From: a virus
Length of the DNA stretch: 39,677 bases
Direction: 5' to 3' (one strand)
IMG/VR virus record: IMGVR_UViG_3300028536_000023
Location: 1-39,677 of that record
Shown here: positions 1 to 5,920 of the stretch, in pieces
Layout of the letters: each line of letters starts with the position of its first letter
Numbering within the stretch: the first letter of the stretch is position 1
Program-made: the position numbers and the translations under genes
The notes under the pieces: model-generated
Databases searched by the model: none
Told to the model about the DNA's origin: nothing
What the model saw: only the letters and a program-made list of their open reading frames with translations

Positions 1-352
1 AACACGTTGTAAGTGTGCTGGTAGTTCGGCATGGGGTGAGGTTTGTCGCTTCTCTGCGTTTAGTACCCCGTGGTGACTAGCCACACTGCCCTAGGCTTCC
101 TGCCCGGTCCCCGGCTGTTTAGGTGGCCATTGCTGGCCAGCTACCCGGTCTCCACCCCACGCTCCCGCCTGGGACACATATAATAAGGTGCACCGCGCAC
201 CAGTGCAAGGCTTAGATTTTGCCTTTACAGAACAAGGGGTTACACCACTTTATGGTGCAGTCAAATCGCCCCCTGGCACCAGGGTCGTACCAGGGGGCGA
301 AACCGGCTGTTTTTGTACAGCTGGGAAGGCGCCAATAACGCCTGGGCAGGCG
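1..352. other. Non-coding, structured left end
   Basis: I see no convincing gene here. The stretch is rich in short inverted repeats: GGCCA (125-129) with TGGCC (134-138) around a TTGC loop, GGTGG (122-126) with CCACC (152-156), and the long hairpin at 266-300. It lies downstream of the last leftward gene, which ends at 353, so it may hold the end of the leftward transcript. I compared it with tRNA structure on both strands and found no T-loop or acceptor stem. An untranslated RNA or a packaging or terminus region is possible but cannot be shown from this window. Confidence 0.5.
266..300 (-). terminator. Perfect 11-bp hairpin downstream of the leftward operon
   Basis: The arms TCGCCCCCTGG (266-276) and CCAGGGGGCGA (290-300) are perfectly complementary around a 13-nt loop. 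It lies 53 nt past the stop of the last leftward gene, the right place for an operon terminator. The tail after the stem in the leftward sense is only TTTGACT, a weak U tract. In the rightward sense a TTTTT run follows about ten bases after the stem. It could therefore be an imperfect or bidirectional terminator, or a processing or structural RNA element. Confidence 0.5.
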
Positions 353-706
353 CTACGCCGTGGGTGGTGCGGTTACCGCGGCCACGGTGGCATCCGCCTT
401 GTCGGCCTCCGCATTTAGCCGTGCCTGGGCGTCCGCCACTGCGGCAGCAAGGTCCGGGTCACCACCGGCATTGGCCAGGGCTGCAGCCAGTTGCGCAGCG
501 ATATCGCGGTTGCTGCTGGCCAGTGCCGTGTTACTGGCAATCAATGCTTCTTCGCTTGCAACACTGCGGTCGGTTGCGGCTTTGAGTGCGTCTGATGCTT
601 GTGACATGTTATCTAGTCTCCGATTGTTAGTTCGCAATTGCGAAGCAACTTCCATTAGGTTGTGGTTCAAGTCTATCATAGTTACCAGCAGTCTGTGTAG
701 TATCAT
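353..706 (-). CDS. Small coiled-coil/alanine-rich protein, function unknown
   Basis: This is a 117-residue protein if it starts at the ATG at 706. I prefer that start because GGAGATAGGAGG sits directly upstream and it follows the stop of the previous gene (711) by only a few bases; an upstream ATG at 772 would overlap that gene by 62 nt. The N-terminal third is hydrophobic and heptad-like. The rest is Ala/Asn/Asp rich, with repeated Ala-Ser-Asn and Ala-Ala blocks that suggest a helical, probably oligomeric protein. It is last in the leftward operon and has no recognisable enzymatic motif. It could be a small structural or regulatory protein; I do not recognise a family. Confidence 0.55.
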   Translation of the reverse strand: MILHRLLVTMIDLNHNLMEVASQLRTNNRRLDNMSQASDALKAATDRSVASEEALIASNTALASSNRDIAAQLAAALANAGGDPDLAAAVADAQARLNAEADKADATVAAVTAPPTA

Positions 707-710
707 CCTC

Positions 711-1157
711 CTATCTCCGTTTGTAAAATATCGGTGTTTCGTAGCAGGGGCCTCCAATTTCGAACCAGACACACTGCTTGCCTAACACGCCATTTTCAAA
801 ATGAAATTGTGTCACGCCAGATTTGCCCTGCACACTGCAGTGCGTGATCTGTATGCTGCAGTCAAAATTCGTGTTGATCCATATTGGTTCCCCGTTACTG
901 ATGTAAACGTATGGGGCCATACGTTTACGGCTAACCACACCTGTACCAACATTTGCCGTGTATACTGTTGGACCATCAAATGTTCCCCTGGCAATCGTCA
1001 GTATACCAACAGTGCAAATTGCATCGTTCCTGCTCCATTGCACTTCCTGAACCAGATAGGTATTGTCTGGATTTTCGACGTACCAGATTACCTGCGATTG
1101 TGATATCGCCAGCTCTTTCTTTTTCGGTGGATATGCGCGGGGGAATATCTGTTCCAT
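711..1157 (-). CDS. Hypothetical protein, beta-rich, 148 residues
   Basis: The N-terminus is basic (RAYPPKKKE). The remainder alternates hydrophobic and polar residues with many Val, Ile, Thr, Tyr and Gly, suggesting a mostly beta fold. Four cysteines fall in the second half. I recognise no domain. Only a weak ribosome binding site (GAGTAG) precedes the ATG. Orientation is chosen because it fits between leftward genes; competing plus-strand frames here have no good start signals and conflict with the operon. Its job may be host takeover or replication support, inferred only from its position downstream of the helicase gene. Confidence 0.5.
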   Translation of the reverse strand: MEQIFPRAYPPKKKELAISQSQVIWYVENPDNTYLVQEVQWSRNDAICTVGILTIARGTFDGPTVYTANVGTGVVSRKRMAPYVYISNGEPIWINTNFDCSIQITHCSVQGKSGVTQFHFENGVLGKQCVWFEIGGPCYETPIFYKRR

Positions 1158-1212
1158 GTTGCACTACTCGAAAGCGGGGTTTCCTAGGAAATCAGGTCGT
1201 CGTTCTCGTTTG

Positions 1213-1554
1213 TCACGATGCTGTGCCTCTGCTGATGCTAACAATGCGGCGTGCATTGTTCACGGCTTCCTGTATGCTCGCTTCAGTCACATATCGTGCG
1301 GAAGACAACAGGTGCGCGGTGAGCATTTCGATGTGCTCATTATCCATGGTCTTCACAGCTTCATCTGCCATGCGTTCGGCAACCATGTCATCAACCACCT
1401 TGTGAATAAGTGGACTGGTCGTGCTGAATGTAAGGATGTTGTCATGTTCTGTTTCGTTGCGCATGGCCTGGGTGCGCTCTGTGTGTTCGGCGTACTGGTC
1501 CATGGAGTCTGCTACGAACTTCGCATGCTCATCCAAACTGTCTTCGATGCTCAT
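1213..1554 (-). CDS. Hypothetical helical acidic protein, 113 residues
   Basis: The ATG overlaps the stop of the upstream gene in an ATGA quartet, with AGGAG seven to eight bases upstream, so translation is probably coupled. The sequence is rich in Glu, Asp, Ala, His and Met (for example MSIEDSLDEHAKFVADSMDQ) and should be largely alpha-helical. There is no signal peptide, membrane segment or metal-binding motif. I do not recognise a family. Position in the leftward operon led by the TOPRIM/helicase protein suggests early expression. Confidence 0.6.
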   Translation of the reverse strand: MSIEDSLDEHAKFVADSMDQYAEHTERTQAMRNETEHDNILTFSTTSPLIHKVVDDMVAERMADEAVKTMDNEHIEMLTAHLLSSARYVTEASIQEAVNNARRIVSISRGTAS

Positions 1555-1772
1555 TTCTTCTGCTCCTCGTCTGGCGTATGCCAGCTCTTGAGTGTGCCTT
1601 TCTTGCGGGTGTCCTCGGCATTCTTGACCAACTCTGCCAACTTGTTGCGCAACCGGATCTGCCGATCAAACTCCTCCTGATTGAATGACGCATGACTCTT
1701 CGCATGGTATGGCACAGTGTCGTTGTCGCGCCACATCGTGAACGGGTCGTGTTCAGTTAGTTTGATAAACAT
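1551..1772 (-). CDS. Hypothetical charged small protein, 73 residues
   Basis: GGAG lies eight bases before the ATG, inside the 3' end of the preceding 56-residue gene, which this gene overlaps by 16 nt. The protein is hydrophilic and helical in character, with a basic/acidic central stretch (QEEFDRQIRLRNKLAELVKN) and a lysine-rich C-terminus. I recognise no domain. It sits between the Cys-rich small protein and the 113-residue protein, with overlaps on both sides, so all three are probably translated from one message. Confidence 0.6.
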   Translation of the reverse strand: MFIKLTEHDPFTMWRDNDTVPYHAKSHASFNQEEFDRQIRLRNKLAELVKNAEDTRKKGTLKSWHTPDEEQKK

Positions 1773-1927
1773 TTGCGTAGCTCCATACGATATTTGCTAG
1801 CCCTAGTGTTGTGTGGACTTTTTCGTTTCTTTCCACGTTTGCCGACACATGGGTTTCCCGCGTGTGCGACACATGTTGGACACTGACACGTGTCGAACAC
1901 AGCGTTGCGCCATTCATCTATTGTCAT
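1757..1927 (-). CDS. 56-residue Cys-rich basic protein (zinc-knuckle-like)
   Basis: Short ORF found by reading the minus strand between two larger genes. Its ATG overlaps the stop of the helicase gene in an ATGA quartet and it ends 16 nt inside the next gene, which fits a coupled operon. The protein begins MTIDEWRNAVFDTCQCPTCV and has Cys at residues 14, 16, 19, 27 and 53, followed by a strongly basic stretch (GKRGKKRKS, residues 29-37). The CxCxxC...C pattern with a basic tail suggests a small metal-binding, nucleic-acid-contacting protein. That function is inference; the spacing does not match a zinc-finger class I can name. Confidence 0.6.
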   Translation of the reverse strand: MTIDEWRNAVFDTCQCPTCVAHAGNPCVGKRGKKRKSPHNTRASKYRMELRKCLSN

Positions 1928-3939
1928 TTGCCCTTACCCCCATGTGTCTTGCTGTGCAGTTTGTAATGCTCCGCCCAACTCTTGTTGGCTTTGTCGCGCC
2001 ACTCCTTCTCGTTCAGTACGCAGTACAGTGTTATCTGTGGACTGTCACTGGACAGGCGCACCTTGCGCTTCATGATCGGTGTTTCAGTTAGATACCGCGC
2101 AAACTTGTTGATGGTGACGTGCCACCTACTCGAATCTGCGTTCTTGCGTATGAACGTCTGCAGCAGGTCTTCCGCTTTGCGCAGCGACCAATCACTTTCA
2201 TGCCCGTTCACTGTGAATAAGTCTTTGGGATCATGTTGGAGTTGGTGTACGAATATCTCCACAGGGTTCATGCTGACATCGATCACCTGGGCTTTGTATT
2301 CAGTGTGTGGTGCTGCGGCCTTGGGATTGAAGTCGGATAGGGAAAGGTTTTGGAGATAATGCAGTACAGTCCCGGCGCCATCTCCTCGAATCCATTCATC
2401 AAACTCAGTGTATGTACTCTGGGGAAGACGTTCCTCTGGAGCTTCGATAACAAAAAATCTACGGTCGTTCTTTTCAAGCTCGAGGGCGTCTGCATGTTGC
2501 GAGGTAAGATAATAGTTGCAATAGTCTGTGACCCGTATTCGAGGTTGATATAGTTCACGCATCTCCACCTTTTCACGTGTTATCATATCTTTGAGTCTTC
2601 CCATTGCCGCACGACGGTCCTTATAACTGGAAAGGTAGATCTCGTTGGTGACAACAAATTGACGTCGCGCTGTGTAGCTATTGAACTGGCTCTGCAGAGC
2701 GTCGTTATCGAGCCGATAAAAGTTATCCTTCCCATAGACGAACTCCATGACTGGATCGACGATGAGAGTCTTACCGACACCCTGTTGTTTCCCGTGTACA
2801 AAAACGGCACTGAGGAGTTTGGTGCCAGGGTTTTGCACTGGATAGGCGAGCCACTGGAGAAACCACTTGGCATAGTCCGGCTTCCGCATGATGTAGTTCA
2901 CCAAATCCAGCCATTTTGTAGGCTTTTTCTTGACTGGATGAGTGTCTGTTGGTTGCCACAGATTCAGATCGTTGGTTGGGGTTACCTCTTCCGATCCTGG
3001 TATATACAACACATCGTTCACAACACGGCGCGCGGGGTTCTTGTTCCATAGATCAATGGCCAACTCTGTTCGCTTGCCATCTATCACTTCACTGCCCATG
3101 TTGGCAAAGATCTCACGTGCGTGATTGAAGTTGCGTAGATACTTGCCACTGTCGATGCTGAAGTACTTGTCCTGCAGTGTTACTATGCACACACGCTGGT
3201 TCAAGGCTTGAATGCGTGCTGTGCCTTTGTACTCCTGCCTGGGTAGCTTGTCATAGCCATCAACGCCATGGGCAACGAGATAGTCGTCCAGGGATACCTT
3301 GCCATCGTCAGTGGTTTCGGCATCCAGGTACACAAAATGAATGGACAGTGGCGCCTGGGTTTGATTGAGCGTATGTGCCATGGCAGACATGGCCATTCTA
3401 ACTTGGGACTTCTGCATGACATCACTGTCATAACAGATTTCTACGCGGCGTCCCTTCCAATTGATCTGTTGCAACTCTGGCAACATTTCCCAGTCGCGCT
3501 TCTCACTCTTGAATGACCACACACCGCCTAGGGCGATGGTTGGTATCCCCATCTTACAGGCTATAGCCGCTTTCTTTTCGCCTTCAGTGAATACGATTGT
3601 TTGGTCGGTGTCCTTACCAACGGCCTGCCAATCGATATATGGGGGAAGATAAACGTGTGGTGCACTGTTAGCCGGTTGGCTGTAACGATGTGCGCCGTTG
3701 GCTCTGGCAAACCTGCCTTTGCCGTTTTCGAGGAAACGAACACGTGAGTACGCAATAACTTTTCCATCCGCGGCGAAATATGGAATTCTATAGCTCGCGC
3801 GCGGCTCTCCAACATAGTCTTCCGTATCATCTCTATCCAACACCTCCAATCGTAGTTTTTTGAAATCAGCTTTATCCAATCCAGACCGTGCGAGGTCTGC
3901 CAGCGCTGCAGCTAACAGCGCCTCATCATTCTTAGGCAT
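1924..3939 (-). CDS. TOPRIM (DUF3854) / SF3-type helicase replication protein
   Basis: This 671-residue protein is probably the phage replication initiator/helicase. Residues about 110-235 match a DUF3854 TOPRIM-like domain: FTEGEKKA (117-124) carries the acidic metal-binding residue and CYDSD (169-173) the second acidic motif. Residues about 340-510 form an SF3/D5-like P-loop ATPase (DUF5906 type): Walker A GKQQGVGKT (383-391), a beta strand ending in TNE (431-433), sensor-like YYLTSQH (476-482) and NDRRFF (491-496) with the likely arginine finger. No separate archaeo-eukaryotic primase catalytic domain is evident, so whether it primes is uncertain. It is first in the leftward operon, preceded by a G-rich ribosome binding site (GTGGGGG) and the repeat-rich control region. 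Confidence 0.87.
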   Translation of the reverse strand: MPKNDEALLAAALADLARSGLDKADFKKLRLEVLDRDDTEDYVGEPRASYRIPYFAADGKVIAYSRVRFLENGKGRFARANGAHRYSQPANSAPHVYLPPYIDWQAVGKDTDQTIVFTEGEKKAAIACKMGIPTIALGGVWSFKSEKRDWEMLPELQQINWKGRRVEICYDSDVMQKSQVRMAMSAMAHTLNQTQAPLSIHFVYLDAETTDDGKVSLDDYLVAHGVDGYDKLPRQEYKGTARIQALNQRVCIVTLQDKYFSIDSGKYLRNFNHAREIFANMGSEVIDGKRTELAIDLWNKNPARRVVNDVLYIPGSEEVTPTNDLNLWQPTDTHPVKKKPTKWLDLVNYIMRKPDYAKWFLQWLAYPVQNPGTKLLSAVFVHGKQQGVGKTLIVDPVMEFVYGKDNFYRLDNDALQSQFNSYTARRQFVVTNEIYLSSYKDRRAAMGRLKDMITREKVEMRELYQPRIRVTDYCNYYLTSQHADALELEKNDRRFFVIEAPEERLPQSTYTEFDEWIRGDGAGTVLHYLQNLSLSDFNPKAAAPHTEYKAQVIDVSMNPVEIFVHQLQHDPKDLFTVNGHESDWSLRKAEDLLQTFIRKNADSSRWHVTINKFARYLTETPIMKRKVRLSSDSPQITLYCVLNEKEWRDKANKSWAEHYKLHSKTHGGKGK

Positions 3940-3947
3940 TCAAAAAC

Positions 3948-4060
3948 CCCCACAAGTGAACCGACTGGCGACACGATCAAGCAGCAATGGTTGCTCGTGA
4001 ACGCCATGTCGAGCGACAGGCGATGTTGGTTAGACGACGCCAGTCGGCTCACTTGTGAGG
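3948..4060. repeat. 23-bp imperfect inverted repeat upstream of the replication gene
   Basis: The arms at 3948-3970 and 4038-4060 are complementary at 21 of 23 positions and enclose 67 nt. The left arm begins eight bases upstream of the replication protein's ATG, so it would form a large stem-loop in the 5' leader, or two protein-binding half-sites. The shared core is CACAAGTGA plus CCGACTGGCG. Confidence 0.85.
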
Positions 4061-4250
4061 GCTGTAGGTGTTAGTGGGTGCAGCACTAACATCGTCAACT
4101 CTCGCATGCTACAAACGAATCCACACGAACCTAACTCGTCTCGCACAGTGTTCGTCTGTAGCCGTGGCTCACTGTGCGCTGGGGTCGGGCCTTGCATGCG
4201 CTTTGCCGGGTAGCCCACCCGGTGCTGCTTGGCCCAGCAACCATTGCTGC
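3981..4250. repeat. 15-bp perfect inverted repeat pair
   Basis: GCAGCAATGGTTGCT at 3981-3995 recurs as its exact reverse complement at 4236-4250. The left copy sits in the loop of the 23-bp inverted repeat and the right copy lies about 150 nt beyond that structure. The spacing suggests paired binding sites or long-range pairing rather than a simple hairpin. Confidence 0.75.
4070..4090. promoter_or_regulatory. Operator-like 7-7-7 dyad
   Basis: GTTAGTG (4070-4076) and CACTAAC (4084-4090) are perfect inverted repeats separated by seven bases. On the minus strand a TTGACG hexamer lies just upstream, so the dyad would overlap the spacer and -10 region of a leftward promoter. This is the usual arrangement of a dimeric repressor operator. 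No repressor gene is visible in the window. Confidence 0.45.
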
Positions 4251-4419
4251 CGCCATTGTGCCACAAAAGCTAATCACTTGCAAACAAACATTGCAAACCA
4301 ACATGTTAGAAACCCTCTTCACTCCCAATTCAAACTGAGTATATATAGATAGCCGACTCACCTGATGCGCCTGCCTGCGATCACATACACACGTACATGT
4401 ATATTAAGAGATATATTGA

Positions 4420-4599
4420 GCGCATGAGTGTAATCAGCGCATTACAAGAGAAACAAGCCACATTTATGCTTTGCACCATGCGCCAATACTACCAACAGTG
4501 GCTAGAAAACGTTCACTATTGGGCGCACAGCCCTAGTCCAAAAGAAATGAGCGCATTGGCGCATTGGCGCACACCCAATTGAGCGCACAGATTGGCGCA
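4420..4599. repeat. Array of nine GCGCA/TGCGC motifs
   Basis: GCGCA occurs at 4420, 4437, 4523, 4551, 4559, 4567, 4583 and 4595, and its reverse complement at 4479. Several copies share the longer forms TTGGCGCA or GAGCGCA; the copies at 4559 and 4567 are exactly 8 bp apart. Nine copies in 180 bp is far more than expected by chance. They may be iterons of an origin or repeated sites for a regulator. They overlap a possible 52-residue ORF, so coding of a repeated sequence is an alternative. Confidence 0.6.
4424..4582 (+). CDS. Possible 52-residue small protein
   Basis: Starts at an ATG preceded only by a weak AAGAG; an in-frame ATG at 4397 would add nine residues. The product (MSVISALQEKQATFMLCTMR and onward) has an amphipathic character and three Trp residues, and ends in a stretch encoded by the GCGCA repeats. 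It would be the first rightward ORF of the control region and could be a small regulator. The lack of a clear ribosome binding site and the overlap with the repeat array make it doubtful. Confidence 0.3.
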   Translation: MSVISALQEKQATFMLCTMRQYYQQWLENVHYWAHSPSPKEMSALAHWRTPN

Positions 4600-4627
4600 C
4601 GGTTTTGGCATACTGTCTAAATAAACA

Positions 4628-4641
4628 GTTTAAGCTTAAAC
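4628..4641. promoter_or_regulatory. Perfect 14-bp palindrome
   Basis: GTTTAAGCTTAAAC is its own reverse complement, with no spacer. It lies between the GCGCA array and the first confident rightward gene, roughly 100 bp upstream of that gene's leader hairpin. The position suits an operator or a regulator-binding site for a rightward promoter, though no clear -10/-35 pair could be assigned. Confidence 0.4.
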
Positions 4642-4736
4642 AAACACTTGATGTTAGATTGCATGCAGCTTTGATGCACTGAACTACTGTGTAGCTTAGT
4701 TTAATCGTAAGAGGTGGGAAATTCGTGAATGGTATC

Positions 4737-4785
4737 TTAACCTTGTGCCTATTATTTCTTCCAACGCGCCGGCACAAGGGGTTAA
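4737..4785 (+). promoter_or_regulatory. Leader hairpin covering a ribosome binding site
   Basis: The left arm (4737-4749, TTAACCTTGTGCC) pairs with the right arm (4771-4785) along 13 base pairs, with two bulged G residues at 4778-4779 and a 21-nt loop. The right arm contains AAGGGG (4776-4781), the best Shine-Dalgarno sequence for the ATG at 4787, and the stem ends one base before that ATG. The fold should block ribosome entry until opened. There is no U-run after it, so it is not an ordinary terminator. Confidence 0.6.
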
Positions 4786-4786
4786 A

Positions 4787-5242
4787 ATGGGAAGGCTCAG
4801 GTATCCAGTTCGTCACGGACGCTCGTTTCGTTGGTCCGAAACCAACACAACAACTGACGAGATGCAAGCTGCCACACCATGTTTGAAACATCAGTGCCCA
4901 GGACACTCCAACGACAGTGGTGCAGCACTGCATCATGCGGTTTACTTTTGTGAAATAGCAAACATCACTTGTAGGGAAGATGCTCACGAAAAGAAACAGT
5001 GCATTCAATGCGGTGAGTGGACAACTCAACGTGTTGCATTCGTCGACTGTCCATACGGAGACTACATACCCTTGTGCGTACGACACGATGATACACGCAG
5101 AGTGTTGCGGCAGAATCACATGCGGCGTCGTGATTTGATAGACCACACGGACAATCTAAATATAACAATCAACAGATTGGGTAGACCACCTGCAAATCCA
5201 ATACGTGAAATGAGCTTAGAGGAAGAATATGGCCAAGCGTAG
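4787..5242 (+). CDS. Zinc-finger-like protein, 151 residues
   Basis: The start is set at the ATG preceded by AAGGGG at five bases; an in-frame GTG at 4745 lies inside the leader hairpin and is less likely. The protein holds two candidate metal-binding clusters. One is CLKHQCPGH near residues 33-41. The other is CIQCGE near residue 71, followed by CPYGDYIPLCVRH, giving a CxxC...C...CxxH pattern. The C-terminal half is basic (RRVLRQNHMRRRD), suggesting nucleic-acid binding. It overlaps the small terminase gene by 14 nt, so it belongs to the packaging operon. It could be an HNH-related or regulatory protein, but no complete HNH motif is visible. Confidence 0.65.
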   Translation: MGRLRYPVRHGRSFRWSETNTTTDEMQAATPCLKHQCPGHSNDSGAALHHAVYFCEIANITCREDAHEKKQCIQCGEWTTQRVAFVDCPYGDYIPLCVRHDDTRRVLRQNHMRRRDLIDHTDNLNITINRLGRPPANPIREMSLEEEYGQA

Positions 5243-5810
5243 AAAGCCGCCTGTTGGTACAGCCTGGGCGCCCAGGTTGGATACCAAGGGACGAAAGCAG
5301 CTGAGCAAGAAGCGCAAGGCGAACGGTACGCGCAAGTTCAGCCGCTATACACTGCCCAAGGCGCACAGGGGTGGCCCGCACACCAGTGGGTTTGAAATAA
5401 CGCCCAAACCAGGAAGACCACCGTATCAACCAACAGATGGTGATCGTGCATTCATTGCAAAGCTTTCATCGTACGGCATGACCGTAGAGCAAACGTGCTC
5501 GTTGATAGAAGCGCGGTATGGTGAATGTGTTAGTCCAGACACACTGTATAAGTATTTTGGTTTGGAGATACGTGTTGGTACGCCAGAGCTAGTTGCCTGG
5601 GCTGCGGACAAAATTGTGTCGCATGCAAGGCGTGATAGTCTAGCTGCAGCCATATTCATTGCGAAGACCAGGGGACGCTGGGCTGCACAAACCAACATTG
5701 CAGATGCGAACGGCAATGTTATGACTCCACCGAACGTGTTGGTTGTGTTTGGTGCAGAAGAGGAAGAAGAAATAGAAGGCGACACACCACCGGAAGGATC
5801 AGAAGAATGA
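5229..5810 (+). CDS. Terminase small subunit (probable)
   Basis: This 193-residue protein should bind the packaging site and load the large terminase. After a Lys/Arg-rich N-terminus (residues 1-50) comes a helix-turn-helix-like segment around residues 62-115 (GRPPYQPTDGDRAFIAKLSS then GMTVEQTCSLIEARYG). It is followed by RRDSLAAAIFIAKTRGRW, a segment typical of small terminases that use an HTH plus an oligomerisation helix. The C-terminus is strongly acidic (EEEEEIEGD), as in many subunits that contact the large terminase. AGAGGAAGA precedes the ATG. Its place two ORFs before terL supports the call. The main doubt is that small terminases diverge widely and the call rests on architecture. 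Confidence 0.75.
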   Translation: MAKRRKPPVGTAWAPRLDTKGRKQLSKKRKANGTRKFSRYTLPKAHRGGPHTSGFEITPKPGRPPYQPTDGDRAFIAKLSSYGMTVEQTCSLIEARYGECVSPDTLYKYFGLEIRVGTPELVAWAADKIVSHARRDSLAAAIFIAKTRGRWAAQTNIADANGNVMTPPNVLVVFGAEEEEEIEGDTPPEGSEE

Positions 5811-5920
5811 TAACATGGACTGTGCGTGTTGTGACCCAACGCGGTGGTGGAATAGGTAGTGGCAAACTACCGATAACAACGACCATATATTCAGCGACAT
5901 ATCGGTTGTTGGATGTATGA
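5807..5920 (+). CDS. 37-residue translationally coupled ORF
   Basis: This very short ORF starts in an ATGA overlap with the small terminase stop and ends in an ATGA overlap with the large terminase start. GGAAGGA lies just upstream. The product (MITWTVRVVTQRGGGIGSGK then LPITTTIYSATYRLLDV) is basic and beta-prone, with no known motif. It either encodes a real peptide or carries ribosomes from terS to terL; the exact double overlap argues it is translated. Confidence 0.5.
   Translation: MITWTVRVVTQRGGGIGSGKLPITTTIYSATYRLLDV

Larger units (their letters stand above)
3940..4744. promoter_or_regulatory. Divergent control region, candidate origin/operators
   Basis: This 0.8-kb interval separates the leftward replication operon from the rightward packaging/structural module, so it must hold divergent promoters. 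It contains a 23-bp inverted repeat, a 15-bp inverted repeat, a 7-7-7 dyad, a 6-bp GC-rich hairpin at 4206-4222, two direct TTGCAAAC copies (4278-4285 and 4291-4298), an AT-rich run near 4340-4352, an array of GCGCA motifs and a 14-bp palindrome. One short ORF (4424-4582) may be real. A TTGACG hexamer on the minus strand beside the 7-7-7 dyad could be a -35 element, but the matching -10 is poor. An origin is plausible beside a helicase gene but unproven. Confidence 0.6.

Noticed and set aside
179-184. TATAAT hexamer as a promoter
   Set aside because: No -35 sequence at suitable spacing and no gene downstream to express.
188-418. Plus-strand 76-codon ORF near the left end
   Set aside because: It runs through the 266-300 hairpin and into an opposite-strand gene, uses a non-ATG start and has no ribosome binding site.
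1063-1680. Plus-strand ORF of 205 codons inside the leftward operon
   Set aside because: Its Cys/Phe/Ser-rich product looks like a shadow, it overlaps leftward genes with good ribosome binding sites and has no coupled neighbour.
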